Assembly: GCF_000312125.1 (NCBI RefSeq)
Contig: NZ_HE978644.1
Location: 101,127 to 165,126, forward strand
Length of the DNA: 64,000 nucleotides
Origin: Timonella senegalensis JC301
Lineage (GTDB): Bacteria > Actinomycetota > Actinomycetes > Actinomycetales > Cellulomonadaceae
Direction of reading: 5' to 3'
Part shown: positions 1 through 8,116 of the stretch, piece by piece
How the letters are laid out: every line of letters begins with the position of its first letter
How positions within the stretch are numbered: the first letter of the stretch is position 1
The notes under the pieces: generated by a model
What the model saw: the letters and a program-made list of their open reading frames with translations, nothing else
Databases searched by the model: none
Told to the model about the DNA's origin: nothing
Made by a program: the position numbers and the translations under genes

Positions 1-784
1 CGATTCATTTTCGGATGGGGGTAACTGGTTTTCGCATGAGGCTGCAGTAGCGCACGCGCACGAGCTCCTCGAGCAGGGTGCTGACATCCTCGACATCGGT
101 GGTGAGTCCACTCGCCCAGGCGCTCCTCGAGTGGACGAGGAAGAGGAACTGCGCAGGGTCATCCCTGTCATCGAGGCTCTCGCTCCGACCGGCGCCGTGC
201 TATCCGTGGATACCACTCGGGCTGTCGTTGCACGGGCCGCTGTTGCGGCCGGAGCACACATTATCAATGACGTCTCCGGCGGCTTGGCTGACGAGGAAAT
301 GGTCACGGTTGCTGCAGAAACGGGCGCGGTGTTTATTGCCATGCACTGGCGCGGACACGCGGATGTCATGGACTCGCTTGAAGAGTACGACGACGTCTAC
401 GTGGACGTGAAGCGCGAGTTGCTCGAGCGCGTGGAGTATCTCCTCCAAGCCGGCGTCTCGCGGTCCCAGATCGTTCTCGACCCGGGACTCGGGTTCTCAA
501 AGTCCGGGGAAAGCAACTGGCCGCTGTTGGCGCACACCGCCGACCTTGCGGCTCTCGGATTCCCTCTTCTGGTTGGGGCCTCGCGCAAGCGCTTCCTCGG
601 GCACCTGCTCGCGGGCGCGGACCACGAGCCCGTACCGCCAACAGCTCGCGACCATGCCACGGCAGCGATCACAGCGCTCTCGACACTGAGCGGCGCATGG
701 GCGGTGCGCGTGCACAACGTCAAGGAGTCCGCCGACGCCGCCAAGGTGGCGCAGGCTTGGAAAGCTGCGGGCACCGGAGCCTAA
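1..784 (+). CDS. folP: Dihydropteroate synthase (5' end outside window)
   Basis: FolP condenses 6-hydroxymethyl-dihydropterin diphosphate with p-aminobenzoate to give dihydropteroate in cytosolic folate synthesis; it is the sulfonamide target. The frame is open from base 2, so the start codon lies upstream of the window. Visible family motifs, in order: DSFSDGG at the very start (the loop that follows the first beta strand), DIGGESTRPG (pterin/PABA loop), SVDTT, INDVSGG, LDPGLGFSKSGESN, and near the C-terminus GASRKRFLG and RVHNV. Only the first 15-20 residues should be missing. It lies 177 bp upstream of a folB-folK fusion, as in actinobacterial fol clusters; folE would be expected further upstream. 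Family assignment is certain. Confidence 0.97.
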   Translation, partial: DSFSDGGNWFSHEAAVAHAHELLEQGADILDIGGESTRPGAPRVDEEEELRRVIPVIEALAPTGAVLSVDTTRAVVARAAVAAGAHIINDVSGGLADEEMVTVAAETGAVFIAMHWRGHADVMDSLEEYDDVYVDVKRELLERVEYLLQAGVSRSQIVLDPGLGFSKSGESNWPLLAHTADLAALGFPLLVGASRKRFLGHLLAGADHEPVPPTARDHATAAITALSTLSGAWAVRVHNVKESADAAKVAQAWKAAGTGA

Positions 785-961
785 GGGCGGCATGGGTTGA
801 AATGCCCATGCTGGAATCGGTGTTTGTGACCGGAACCGCCCCTTTTGACGGTGGTCCGTCCGGGCTAGTCCTCTAGCATTTTGAACCGATAGGATTGCAC
901 CGCAAAGAACCCCTTTGCCGGTGCGAGGATGCACCACGCAGTTTGATGAAAGGCTCTAACG

Positions 962-3454
962 ATGACCTCGGTTGGTAGCAGGCAGGACGTTGCTCAACTA
1001 GACACCATCCGGATCACCTCCGTGAGTGCAGTGGGCTACCACGGCGTTCTCCAATCGGAACGCCGCCAGGGGCAGGAGTTCTCCGCCGACCTGACGCTGT
1101 ACGTTGACCTGGGTGGCGCCGCTGAGAACGACGATCTGAACCAGACCATCAACTACGCGCACGTTGCAGAGGCAGTGGTCTCGGTTATCACCGGCCCCGC
1201 GGTCAACCTCATCGAGACTGTCGCTGAACGCATCGCAGCGATCGTCATGGAGTACGAGGCAGTGCAGGGAGTTGACGTCACCCTCCACAAGCCATCTGCG
1301 CCCATCCCCGTACCATTCGGATCCGTGGACGTGACGATCCACCGTTCCCGTTCAAACCCGCCACGCGTATCCCGCCCGTTTGTAGAGATCGGCGCGGCAG
1401 CCGTGGAAACCCTGCCGTCGTGGTCCGATGTTGACTCGGAGTTCGCCGACCCACACCGGGATGCGGACGCTGCTCCCGCGGACGCAGAGATCTTTAGCCC
1501 GGCTGCGATGGAGCAGTCCGAGGAACTAGGGTCGCCTGAGGTTGCCGTGGAGGAAGAGTCTGCTGACGCGATGCCAGTAGTGGTGCCTGTGGCGCTCGAG
1601 GTACCCGAGGTGGCGCCGGAGGTCACAGAGGTGCCTGCCGTCGAGGTCAGCCTAGAGGCAGCACCCGTCTGGGAGGAAGCCGCGGATAGTGCTGAGTCGG
1701 AGGGTGGTCTAGGTCAGCCCGTCGTAGCCGAGCCTGAACTCGAGTCTGAGCAAGATCTCGAGGATGCGACCGGGATTGAGTCCGAAGCCGATCTTGTGCC
1801 GGACGCAGAGGCAGAGATCGAGCTGGATGCTGAGTCGGAGAATGCGCCCGAGCTTGATGTACTGCCGGATGCTGAGGATGCACCTGTAGTCGATGTCGAG
1901 CCTGGGCTCGAGGCTGAGTTTGAGATGGTGTCTGAACCGAGTGCGGAGCCAGAACCAGCCGCGGAGCCAGAACCAGCTGCGGAGCCAGAACCAGCCGCGG
2001 AGCCAGAATCTGGGGTGGACGCGGTCAGCGTTGCAGAGCTGGCACAGGAAAGCGCTGCACACGAACCTGCTACCCAAGACCTCGTAGAACCTGAGCCCCA
2101 GCCATTCGCGGACTCAGCAGAACCCGAGTCGGCGCCGGTCGTCGACGAGCCGTACGCCCCTCAGTTCATTGGCGCTGAAGAGGGCGCCCCGGTGGAGACC
2201 GAGCCGCAACTTGCTGCGCAGCCACACTATGCGTACGGTGCAAGCGAGTTCTGGAACAACGAGGCGCCGGAAGTGGTGCGCTCAGCCCCAACGCTCTCGG
2301 AACTTTTGGGCGGTGACCCCAACGAACCGCTTGACCTGTCCAAGCCTCTGTTCACTACGCCCGTCGACGGCGCGGATGCGCCACTGCCTAAGCCATTCTT
2401 TGAGGGTGAAAGCGCGCAGCCGGTCCACATCCCAACCCGGTCCGTATCGCCGGCAAGTGCTTCGTCGGAACCGGCTCCTGTTGCGCAGACTCCCGACGAC
2501 TACGTGCACGAGTTTGAGCCCGTGACTGCGCCTGACGCCGAGCCAACCGCCGACGAGGTGTACGCGCCGGCACTCGACTACGCCCAGTCCCCGGCAATCC
2601 CTACGCGGACGCCGGACGGCTCATCAACGGCCAGCGCCCAGTCGCCAGTATCTGCATCGAGCGAGAACCTAGAACTACCGGGACCAGATGCCATAGCCGA
2701 AGCCCGCGCGACTGACGAGCCAGCACCCGCAGATCCATTGGAGAGTGCAAACACCCAGATCATCCCAGTAGCAGACCCACAGCCCGACAGCGCCGACCTT
2801 GTCCGGGGTGGCACTGCGATTTTTGAACCGGTTCAGCGCCCCAAGCCGCAGCCCGTTTCGACCGCGCCGCTCCTTAGCAACGAATCTGGAGCAGTCGAGT
2901 CAAACGTGTTTGCCATGCACGATCAGATGGACGAGACCCCGGAGCAGCCGGTCAAGGTTGTCCTGGCGATCGGCGCGAACATGGGCGATGCGCAGAAGAC
3001 TCTGAGCGACGCTGTGAACGGCCTGCGCGAGACTCTTGGTCTCACGGTGACTGCTGTTGGGCCTCTGGCTCGTACGGCAGCGGTGGGTGGCCCCGAGCAG
3101 CAGGACTACCTGAACTCGGTCGTCATCGCGGAGACCACGCTGTCGCCGCGGGAACTGCTTCGTGCAACCCAAGCCATTGAGAAGGCACACCACCGTACGC
3201 GTGAGGTGCGCTGGGGTCCTCGCACGCTCGACATCGACATCATCATCTACGGCACCCTCGTAGCAGAGACTGACGACCTCTCGATCCCGCACCCCCGTGC
3301 GAACGAGCGCGCGTTTGTTCTTGTGCCGTGGGACCAAGCTGACCCTGAGGCATTCCTCCCTGGTCTCGGCGGTGGTCCGGTGAGCGCGCTCGCTGCAACT
3401 GCCCCCGACCGTGAGGGCGTCCGCTGGCTCGCCCTCGACTGGTTGCCCAACTAA
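962..3454 (+). CDS. folK: Bifunctional dihydroneopterin aldolase / HPPK with giant acidic linker (FolB-FolK)
   Basis: A fusion of two consecutive folate enzymes. Residues about 13-128 are FolB (aldol cleavage of 7,8-dihydroneopterin; note GYHGV near the start and a Glu-rich ETVAERIA helix). Residues about 660-830 are FolK, which pyrophosphorylates 6-hydroxymethyl-dihydropterin: AIGANMGD, the active-site stretch RWGPRTLDIDIIIYG, then IPHPRANERAFVL. Between them lie roughly 530 residues dominated by Glu, Asp, Pro, Ala and Val, with no recognisable fold and a short tandem repeat (AEPEPA units). FolB plus FolK normally total under 300 residues, so this protein (830 aa) is nearly three times the expected size. 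ATG chosen with GAAAGG about 6 nt upstream. It probably shares the fol operon with folP. Confidence 0.93.
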   Translation: MTSVGSRQDVAQLDTIRITSVSAVGYHGVLQSERRQGQEFSADLTLYVDLGGAAENDDLNQTINYAHVAEAVVSVITGPAVNLIETVAERIAAIVMEYEAVQGVDVTLHKPSAPIPVPFGSVDVTIHRSRSNPPRVSRPFVEIGAAAVETLPSWSDVDSEFADPHRDADAAPADAEIFSPAAMEQSEELGSPEVAVEEESADAMPVVVPVALEVPEVAPEVTEVPAVEVSLEAAPVWEEAADSAESEGGLGQPVVAEPELESEQDLEDATGIESEADLVPDAEAEIELDAESENAPELDVLPDAEDAPVVDVEPGLEAEFEMVSEPSAEPEPAAEPEPAAEPEPAAEPESGVDAVSVAELAQESAAHEPATQDLVEPEPQPFADSAEPESAPVVDEPYAPQFIGAEEGAPVETEPQLAAQPHYAYGASEFWNNEAPEVVRSAPTLSELLGGDPNEPLDLSKPLFTTPVDGADAPLPKPFFEGESAQPVHIPTRSVSPASASSEPAPVAQTPDDYVHEFEPVTAPDAEPTADEVYAPALDYAQSPAIPTRTPDGSSTASAQSPVSASSENLELPGPDAIAEARATDEPAPADPLESANTQIIPVADPQPDSADLVRGGTAIFEPVQRPKPQPVSTAPLLSNESGAVESNVFAMHDQMDETPEQPVKVVLAIGANMGDAQKTLSDAVNGLRETLGLTVTAVGPLARTAAVGGPEQQDYLNSVVIAETTLSPRELLRATQAIEKAHHRTREVRWGPRTLDIDIIIYGTLVAETDDLSIPHPRANERAFVLVPWDQADPEAFLPGLGGGPVSALAATAPDREGVRWLALDWLPN
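1943..2008 (+). repeat. 18-bp tandem repeat in the FolBK linker
   Basis: Three full 18-bp units (GCGGAGCCAGAACCAGCC with one synonymous change) plus about two thirds of a fourth, encoding Ala-Glu-Pro-Glu-Pro-Ala repeats. In-frame unit length means copy-number change would lengthen the linker without breaking the gene. Confidence 0.9.
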
Positions 3455-3475
3455 GGGCCGGGCTCGGGAACCTTC

Positions 3476-3950
3476 ATGACGAGAACCACCACATCGCAGA
3501 TCCTCATGATCGCGGTCCTCACGGCCGCGGGGGGCTGGGGCTTGCAGCGCCTTCTGCTCCGACAAGGCATCCACATGCCCCACGCCAACCTCGCCACCGT
3601 GATCGCGCTCATCGTTGCTGCGGGGCTGATTACCTGGGGTGGGCTTGTGGTGCGGGCTTACCTGAACGGAAAAAAGGCCAAAGCTTAACGGGCTCTCTGC
3701 CGCGCGCATCGCTGTGTTGGCCAAGGCCAGCTCGGTCACCGGTGCGGTGTTCTTTGGCTGGTTCGCAGCCTACGTCCTGATAGCACTGGAGAACGTGGGA
3801 ATCGAGTCCCAGGCGTCCAAGGCGCTGTGGGGCGGCATTACGGCGGGTGCAGCCGTGATCCTCACCGTGTGCGCGATGATTGCTGAGCGCAACTGCCAGA
3901 TTCCGCCTGAGGAGCCCAAGAAGGAAGCCTCGAACGCGCAGCCAGCATAA
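3476..3950 (+). pseudogene. DUF3180 membrane protein, split by a single-base frameshift
   Basis: DUF3180 proteins are small (about 150 aa) actinobacterial membrane proteins of unknown function, usually next to folK. Here the N-terminal half (3476-3688, frame 2) holds a start region and two hydrophobic segments and stops at a TAA at 3686. The C-terminal half continues in another frame (about 3666-3950) with the family-typical SAARIAVLAKASSVTGAV, a further membrane segment and a charged tail after ERNCQIPPEE. The frames join at an A6 run (3670-3675): removing one A restores a continuous reading LNGKRPKLNGLSAARIAVLAKA. So the locus carries one extra A. It may be a real frameshift, transcriptional slippage at A6, or a homopolymer sequencing error; I cannot tell which. 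It lies 21 bp after folBK. Confidence 0.85.
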
Positions 3951-3952
3951 TT

Positions 3953-3998
3953 AAAGTCAAGGAGCCGCCCCACTGTAGTGACGCGGCTCCTTGACTTT
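3953..3998. terminator. Bidirectional rho-independent-type terminator
   Basis: Perfect 16-bp stem (AAAGTCAAGGAGCCGC and its complement) with a 14-nt loop, flanked by A- and T-rich ends, between the convergent DUF3180 and sugar kinase genes. Confidence 0.9.
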
Positions 3999-4007
3999 GC
4001 GCCCTAA

Positions 4008-4988
4008 CTACAGCGAACCCGCGTCGCTCAGCGCAGGCAGAGTGAACCCGACGAGCGCAGCAGCGCGGTCAAGCGAGCCGCAGATGGGAGCTTGGGGTTC
4101 CACGAAGGTGAGTCGCGCGAGCGCAGGGTCCGCTGCGATGCGCTCGAGAACCTTCTCCTTGATCACGGTCGGTGTGGACAGGAGTGTCCCGGCGAGCACG
4201 AGGTCAACCGGGGCAAAGCCAGAGCCTGGATCCCGAACCAAAGCGTCCCGCGCAGCCCCGCTCAGCGCAGTGACCAGTGCGTCTGCCCCCGACTCGACGA
4301 TGCCCAAGGCCACTGCGTCCCCGGCGACAGCGGCTGCAGTGACGAGCGGCGCGATCTCTCCGTACTTGGTAGGTGCCAAGTCGTACACGTGCGAGATCAG
4401 TTCCTGACGAACATCTAGCGAGTTGGGATCGATTGAGTAGTGCGCGAGCACCGAGTCAGCCAGGCTCGTGTGCGGTCCGCGGTAGTCAAGTGCCTTCGCC
4501 GCTGCCTCAAGCCCCATGCGGCCGAGCCAGAGGCCCGCGCCTACATCACCGAGGATCCAGCCCATGCCGTCGCTGCGGCCTATGAGCTTGCCCTGGGTGA
4601 ACGCACAGCCCACGGCTCCCGTTCCGGCAAGCAGCAGGAAGCCATCGTTTTTGGATGCTGCGGAGTAGGCAATCTCGAGGTCGCTCGACAAGGAGAGGCG
4701 CGCGCCCGGGACCTGTGAGCTCCATAGTTCCTGACACGCCCTGTTGATTTCTTCGTAGCGTGCGGCCCCCGCGCCAGCCACGCCAAAGTGCCCGGCCTGC
4801 ACTGAACCGGCGTCCAGGTTTTCTAGCGCTCGAGCAAGCGTGCCGGAGATGTTGGCGAAGGCCTCGCCGGGCGCGGTTCGGAAGTTGCCACCCGGGCCCG
4901 TGACATAACTGCGCAGCGCGCCAGAATCGTCGACAATTGCGATTTTCGTGGACGTACCGCCGATGTCGGCGCCTACGAAAAATGCCAT
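4008..4988 (-). CDS. BadF/BadG-family N-acetylhexosamine kinase (MurK/NagK-like)
   Basis: A 326-residue ASKHA-fold sugar kinase. The N-terminal phosphate-binding loop ADIGGTSTKIAIVDD (about residues 7-21), LAGTGAVGCAF (about 121) and a C-terminal LAGTLLSTP segment mark the BcrAD/BadF/BadG ATPase family, which contains GlcNAc kinases and the MurNAc/GlcNAc kinase MurK. Its place directly downstream of murQ and beside nagZ and namZ suggests it makes MurNAc-6-phosphate (the MurQ substrate) and possibly GlcNAc-6-phosphate from free sugars in the cytosol, replacing the PTS transporter MurP, which is absent here. The ATG has AAGGCGG 6 nt upstream. Family certain; MurNAc specificity inferred from context. 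Confidence 0.85.
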   Translation of the reverse strand: MAFFVGADIGGTSTKIAIVDDSGALRSYVTGPGGNFRTAPGEAFANISGTLARALENLDAGSVQAGHFGVAGAGAARYEEINRACQELWSSQVPGARLSLSSDLEIAYSAASKNDGFLLLAGTGAVGCAFTQGKLIGRSDGMGWILGDVGAGLWLGRMGLEAAAKALDYRGPHTSLADSVLAHYSIDPNSLDVRQELISHVYDLAPTKYGEIAPLVTAAAVAGDAVALGIVESGADALVTALSGAARDALVRDPGSGFAPVDLVLAGTLLSTPTVIKEKVLERIAADPALARLTFVEPQAPICGSLDRAAALVGFTLPALSDAGSL

Positions 4989-5060
4989 GAAACAACCGCC
5001 TTAGTGCGCTGTGGGGAGTACTGCCAGCAATGATAGTTGAGTGCTGGCGGGGTCAAAGCA

Positions 5061-5103
5061 ACGGGAGTCCAGTTGAACGTGCGCGCGCCAACTAGACTCC
5101 CGT
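5061..5103 (-). terminator. Hairpin between murQ and the kinase
   Basis: Inverted repeat ACGGGAGTCCAGTTG with a complementary arm (14 of 15 paired), 13-nt loop, in the 147-bp gap between murQ and the kinase. It lacks a long T tract, so it may be an attenuating or RNA-stabilising hairpin rather than a full terminator. Confidence 0.55.
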
Positions 5104-5135
5104 GGTTTAGCGGGCGTAGAGCGCCCCGTGCAGAC

Positions 5136-6059
5136 TTACGCCTCGAGAACTGCGCGCAGGTTTCCGTGTGCTTCGGCGAGGAGAGCCTTGGCCTCCTGGG
5201 CATCTACGGAACGAAGAATCATGACCGAGGCGATCTTGACGTGGCCTTCGCCGCGGGCAAGGGCCTCGCTGGCTACCTCTTCGGAGGCTCCGGTCACGCG
5301 CTGTACCAGGTTACGTGCGCGCACGCGGAGCTTGGCGTTCGTGGTCGAGACATCGACCATGAGGTTTCCGTAGGTCTTACCCAGCTGGACCATGGTGACC
5401 GTGGAGAGCATGTTGAGGACCTGCTTTTGGGCGGATCCGGCCTTGAGGCGGGTCGAGCCAGACACGATCTCCGGGCCTACGACGACCTCGATGGGGAACT
5501 GTGCGGCAACGGAGAGCTCCGCGTTGGCGTTGGATGAGACACCCACGGTTACGGCGCCGAGCTCGCGGGCTGCGTCTACTGCTCCGATGACAAACGGGGT
5601 GCGGCCTGAGGCTGTGACACCTACGACCACGTCGCCCGCGGTGATCGAGTACTTCTCGATAAGTCCGCGGCCGGCGTCGTAGTCGTCCTCCGCGCCTTCT
5701 ACTGCGTTAATGATTGCGGAAGGTCCGCCTGCGATGATTCCTTGAACCATCTCGGGGTCGGTGGAGAACGTGGGAGGGCACTCGGACGCGTCGAGGATGC
5801 CGAGGCGGCCTGGGGTTCCTGCACCCACGTAGAACATGCGGCCGCCGTTGCCCAACTGGCCAACGATTGCGGTGATAGCCGCCGAGATTTCGGGAAGCGC
5901 GCGGTTTACTGCACGAGGAACTTCCATTTCAGCCTCGTTCATCGCGGTGGCGACCTCGAGAACACTCATCTGGTCCAGGTTCGCGTAACGCGGGTCCACG
6001 GCTTCCGTGGTGAACGTGCTGAGGTCGAGTTCGGCTGGATCGGCGTGTGGGGTGCCCAA
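5136..6059 (-). CDS. murQ: N-acetylmuramic acid 6-phosphate etherase
   Basis: MurQ cleaves the lactyl ether of MurNAc-6-P to GlcNAc-6-P and D-lactate in the cytosol. The protein (307 aa, normal length) has the SIS fold and the near-invariant signature ILDASECPPTF, which carries the proposed acid/base Glu, followed by EMVQGIIAGG; VTASGRTPFVIGA and STRLKAGSAQKQVLNM are the other family blocks. One departure: the usual GAGTSGRLG loop reads GAGTPGRLG. The start is TTG, chosen because AGGAG stands 6-7 nt upstream and residues from there match the family. Divergent from nagZ across a 90-200 bp region that contains an RpiR-type operator. Confidence 0.96.
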   Translation of the reverse strand: MGTPHADPAELDLSTFTTEAVDPRYANLDQMSVLEVATAMNEAEMEVPRAVNRALPEISAAITAIVGQLGNGGRMFYVGAGTPGRLGILDASECPPTFSTDPEMVQGIIAGGPSAIINAVEGAEDDYDAGRGLIEKYSITAGDVVVGVTASGRTPFVIGAVDAARELGAVTVGVSSNANAELSVAAQFPIEVVVGPEIVSGSTRLKAGSAQKQVLNMLSTVTMVQLGKTYGNLMVDVSTTNAKLRVRARNLVQRVTGASEEVASEALARGEGHVKIASVMILRSVDAQEAKALLAEAHGNLRAVLEA

Positions 6060-6126
6060 GGTTATCTCCTGTGGTGGGATGCTGGCGCTGTCTTTGGCAT
6101 CTAGTTTGCACTAACGAGCGCCACTA

Positions 6127-6141
6127 TGTAAATATATTACA
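6127..6141. promoter_or_regulatory. RpiR/MurR-type operator between murQ and nagZ
   Basis: TGTAAATATATTACA, an interrupted palindrome (TGTAA-N5-TTACA), the arrangement bound by several RpiR/HexR/MurR-family regulators. It sits in the divergent murQ-nagZ promoter region; a similar palindrome overlaps the start of the rpiR gene at 10344. Confidence 0.7.
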
Positions 6142-6245
6142 AAGAATGTTGCATGGATGAAAACTGGCACCACGCGCGAGATACAACACACTCTGACCGC
6201 GGCGCCGCACCACCCACCTCGCACAAGACCGGGAGAATGGCTCTC

Positions 6246-7967
6246 ATGGAGACGTCACCAGCCGCGCACGGCACGGCCGCACACAACCCTGCCACGATCG
6301 TCGAAAATCTTGAGGGAGCGCTAGCGACCCTCGATCAATGGGACGACGCACACCTTGTAGGGCAACTTTTCTCCCTGGCAATCGGACGCCACTCCACAGT
6401 AGGAATCGCGGCCGATGAAAAGGACAGTAACAACTCGGCGGCCCATACGATCATCGCACTGATCGAGTCCCGCCACCTCGGGGGCGTCTGCTACTTTCCA
6501 GTGAATCTCGCGGGGGACACCCCCGCCGAGATTGCGGCGCTCACACAAGCGGCACAAGCTGCCGCGCAGGTCCCACTCCTGATCTCCACCGATCAGGAGA
6601 ACGGAACCGTAGCCCGACTCAAGCAGGGATTCACTCGACTTCCTTCCGCCATGGCGCTCGCGGCCACCCGCTCTCCACGCAACTGGAGAGATGCTGGGCG
6701 CATCAGCGCGAAGGAACTCGCAAGTGTCGGTATTCTGCACGCGTTCGCGCCGAACGCAGACATGAACACCGAGCCCACCAACCCTGTGATCGGGGTACGG
6801 TCCCCTGGGGCCGATATCGCCGCGGTGCAAGCCCAACTGACCGAGGTCCTTAAGGGAATGGCGGAAGGCGGAGTCGCATCAACGCTCAAGCACTTCCCGG
6901 GCCACGGCACCACGGTGGTGGACTCACACCTCGGATTGCCTCACCTGACCATGAGTAAGGCGGAATGGGCCACACAGGAACGTGCCGCGTTCGAGGCAGG
7001 ACTGGCTGCTGGGGCTGATTCAGTCATGATCGGACACCTCGTGTTCGACGACGTTGACCCCGACAACCCCGCCACGTTCTCCCGCAAGGTCGTCACCGGC
7101 GAACTGCGCGAGGGCCTCGGTTTTGACGGCGTCATCGTCACCGACGCGCTCGAAATGGGCGGCGCGAGCCACCCAGAGGGCACGGGCGCGGGTTGCGTTG
7201 CAGCCCTCGCCGCGGGCGTGGACCAGCTGCTTATGCCGGGCGAGCCCGAGGCCGCGATCGACTACGTCATCGCAGCGCTTCAGCGCGGCGAGCTCGACCG
7301 CGGCGAGCTGATCGCCTCCGCCCGCCGAATCCTGACCCTCAAGCTCAAGCTTGCACGTATGAGCGCAGCGGCTCCTGCGGAGCCATTGTCCTCCCTCGCG
7401 TCACCCGCTAACGTGGCACGGGCCCGTCAGATTGCCGACGAGTCACTGACCTGGCGCGACCCGTCCGTCACGTGGACCACCGGTTCCGTAGATGCGGGCG
7501 CGCGAATCTTCATCATCGGCCACGCCGTTGACGCTATCGGACGCGGCGTGGACGTTGCCGGAATCGTCGGCGAGGCGCTGGGGGAGCGCGGCTTTGGCGT
7601 GACCCGCCGCGTGTTCGGTGACGAGGACGCCGTGACAGCTGCCGCGGGTTCGGACGCGATCATCGTGGTGACCCGCGATGCGTGGCGTGAGCCGGAGCAG
7701 AAAGCCAACCTGACTGACCTGCTGGCTCTTGCCGCTAACGAGGGAGCTCAAGCCTGCGTTATTGCCTCCCGCAACCCGTCGGACTCGGGCGTAGTCGGGG
7801 CTGAGGTACCAATGCTCCTCATGTTCTCGGACCTTGAACCCGCCACGCGCAGCGTCATCGAGGTGCTCTCTGGCGGAGCCGAGGTTACAGGTTCGCTTCC
7901 AGTCGACCTAGTGGACGAGGCCGGAGCTGTCCGCTGGCCAGCACGCCTGGGGCCACTCAAGAACTAA
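6246..7967 (+). CDS. nagZ: Beta-N-acetylhexosaminidase, GH3 (NagZ, two-domain form)
   Basis: NagZ removes GlcNAc from GlcNAc-MurNAc fragments. The catalytic TIM-barrel domain (about residues 30-390) contains STDQENG, the general acid/base loop KHFPGHGTTVVDSHLGLP (His/Asp dyad) and the nucleophile Asp in GVIVTDALEMGG. A C-terminal alpha/beta domain (about 410-573) resembles that of Bacillus NagZ and is absent from Gram-negative NagZ. No signal peptide is visible, so the enzyme appears cytosolic. The start is uncertain: the frame is open from an ATG at 6153, but ATG 6246 has GGGAG 10 nt upstream (ATG 6237 lies too close to it). The dispersed 13-bp word at 6297 encodes the IVEN of the N-terminal linker. 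Confidence 0.93.
   Translation: METSPAAHGTAAHNPATIVENLEGALATLDQWDDAHLVGQLFSLAIGRHSTVGIAADEKDSNNSAAHTIIALIESRHLGGVCYFPVNLAGDTPAEIAALTQAAQAAAQVPLLISTDQENGTVARLKQGFTRLPSAMALAATRSPRNWRDAGRISAKELASVGILHAFAPNADMNTEPTNPVIGVRSPGADIAAVQAQLTEVLKGMAEGGVASTLKHFPGHGTTVVDSHLGLPHLTMSKAEWATQERAAFEAGLAAGADSVMIGHLVFDDVDPDNPATFSRKVVTGELREGLGFDGVIVTDALEMGGASHPEGTGAGCVAALAAGVDQLLMPGEPEAAIDYVIAALQRGELDRGELIASARRILTLKLKLARMSAAAPAEPLSSLASPANVARARQIADESLTWRDPSVTWTTGSVDAGARIFIIGHAVDAIGRGVDVAGIVGEALGERGFGVTRRVFGDEDAVTAAAGSDAIIVVTRDAWREPEQKANLTDLLALAANEGAQACVIASRNPSDSGVVGAEVPMLLMFSDLEPATRSVIEVLSGGAEVTGSLPVDLVDEAGAVRWPARLGPLKN
6297..6309 (+). repeat. Dispersed word ATCGTCGAAAATC, exact copy in nagZ
   Basis: Exact copy read as Ile-Val-Glu-Asn in the N-terminal linker of NagZ. 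Uses GAA AAT where the genome normally uses GAG AAC. Confidence 0.85.
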
Positions 7968-8116
7968 AGCAGTGGGCGCGGTCAGCACGCTGGCCGCGCC
8001 TCGTGCGTGGGGCCCGTGGCTCCCCATCGTTTGGGGCTGAAGGCACCACCACCGACCACCCGCGCAGGGTCCACACCCATCGCGCGAAACCAATACGACA
8101 AGGGAGTCTCCTTACC

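Noticed and set aside
840-870. TTGACG upstream of folBK as a promoter
   Set aside because: No matching -10 box at 16-19 nt; read-through from folP is as likely.
3476-3950. Programmed -1 frameshift in DUF3180
   Set aside because: The required shift is +1 (or one extra A), not -1, and no stimulatory structure is visible; a plain indel is simpler.
8003-8116. 38-residue extension of namZ
   Set aside because: No ribosome site, no homology, and a proper Shine-Dalgarno precedes ATG 8117.
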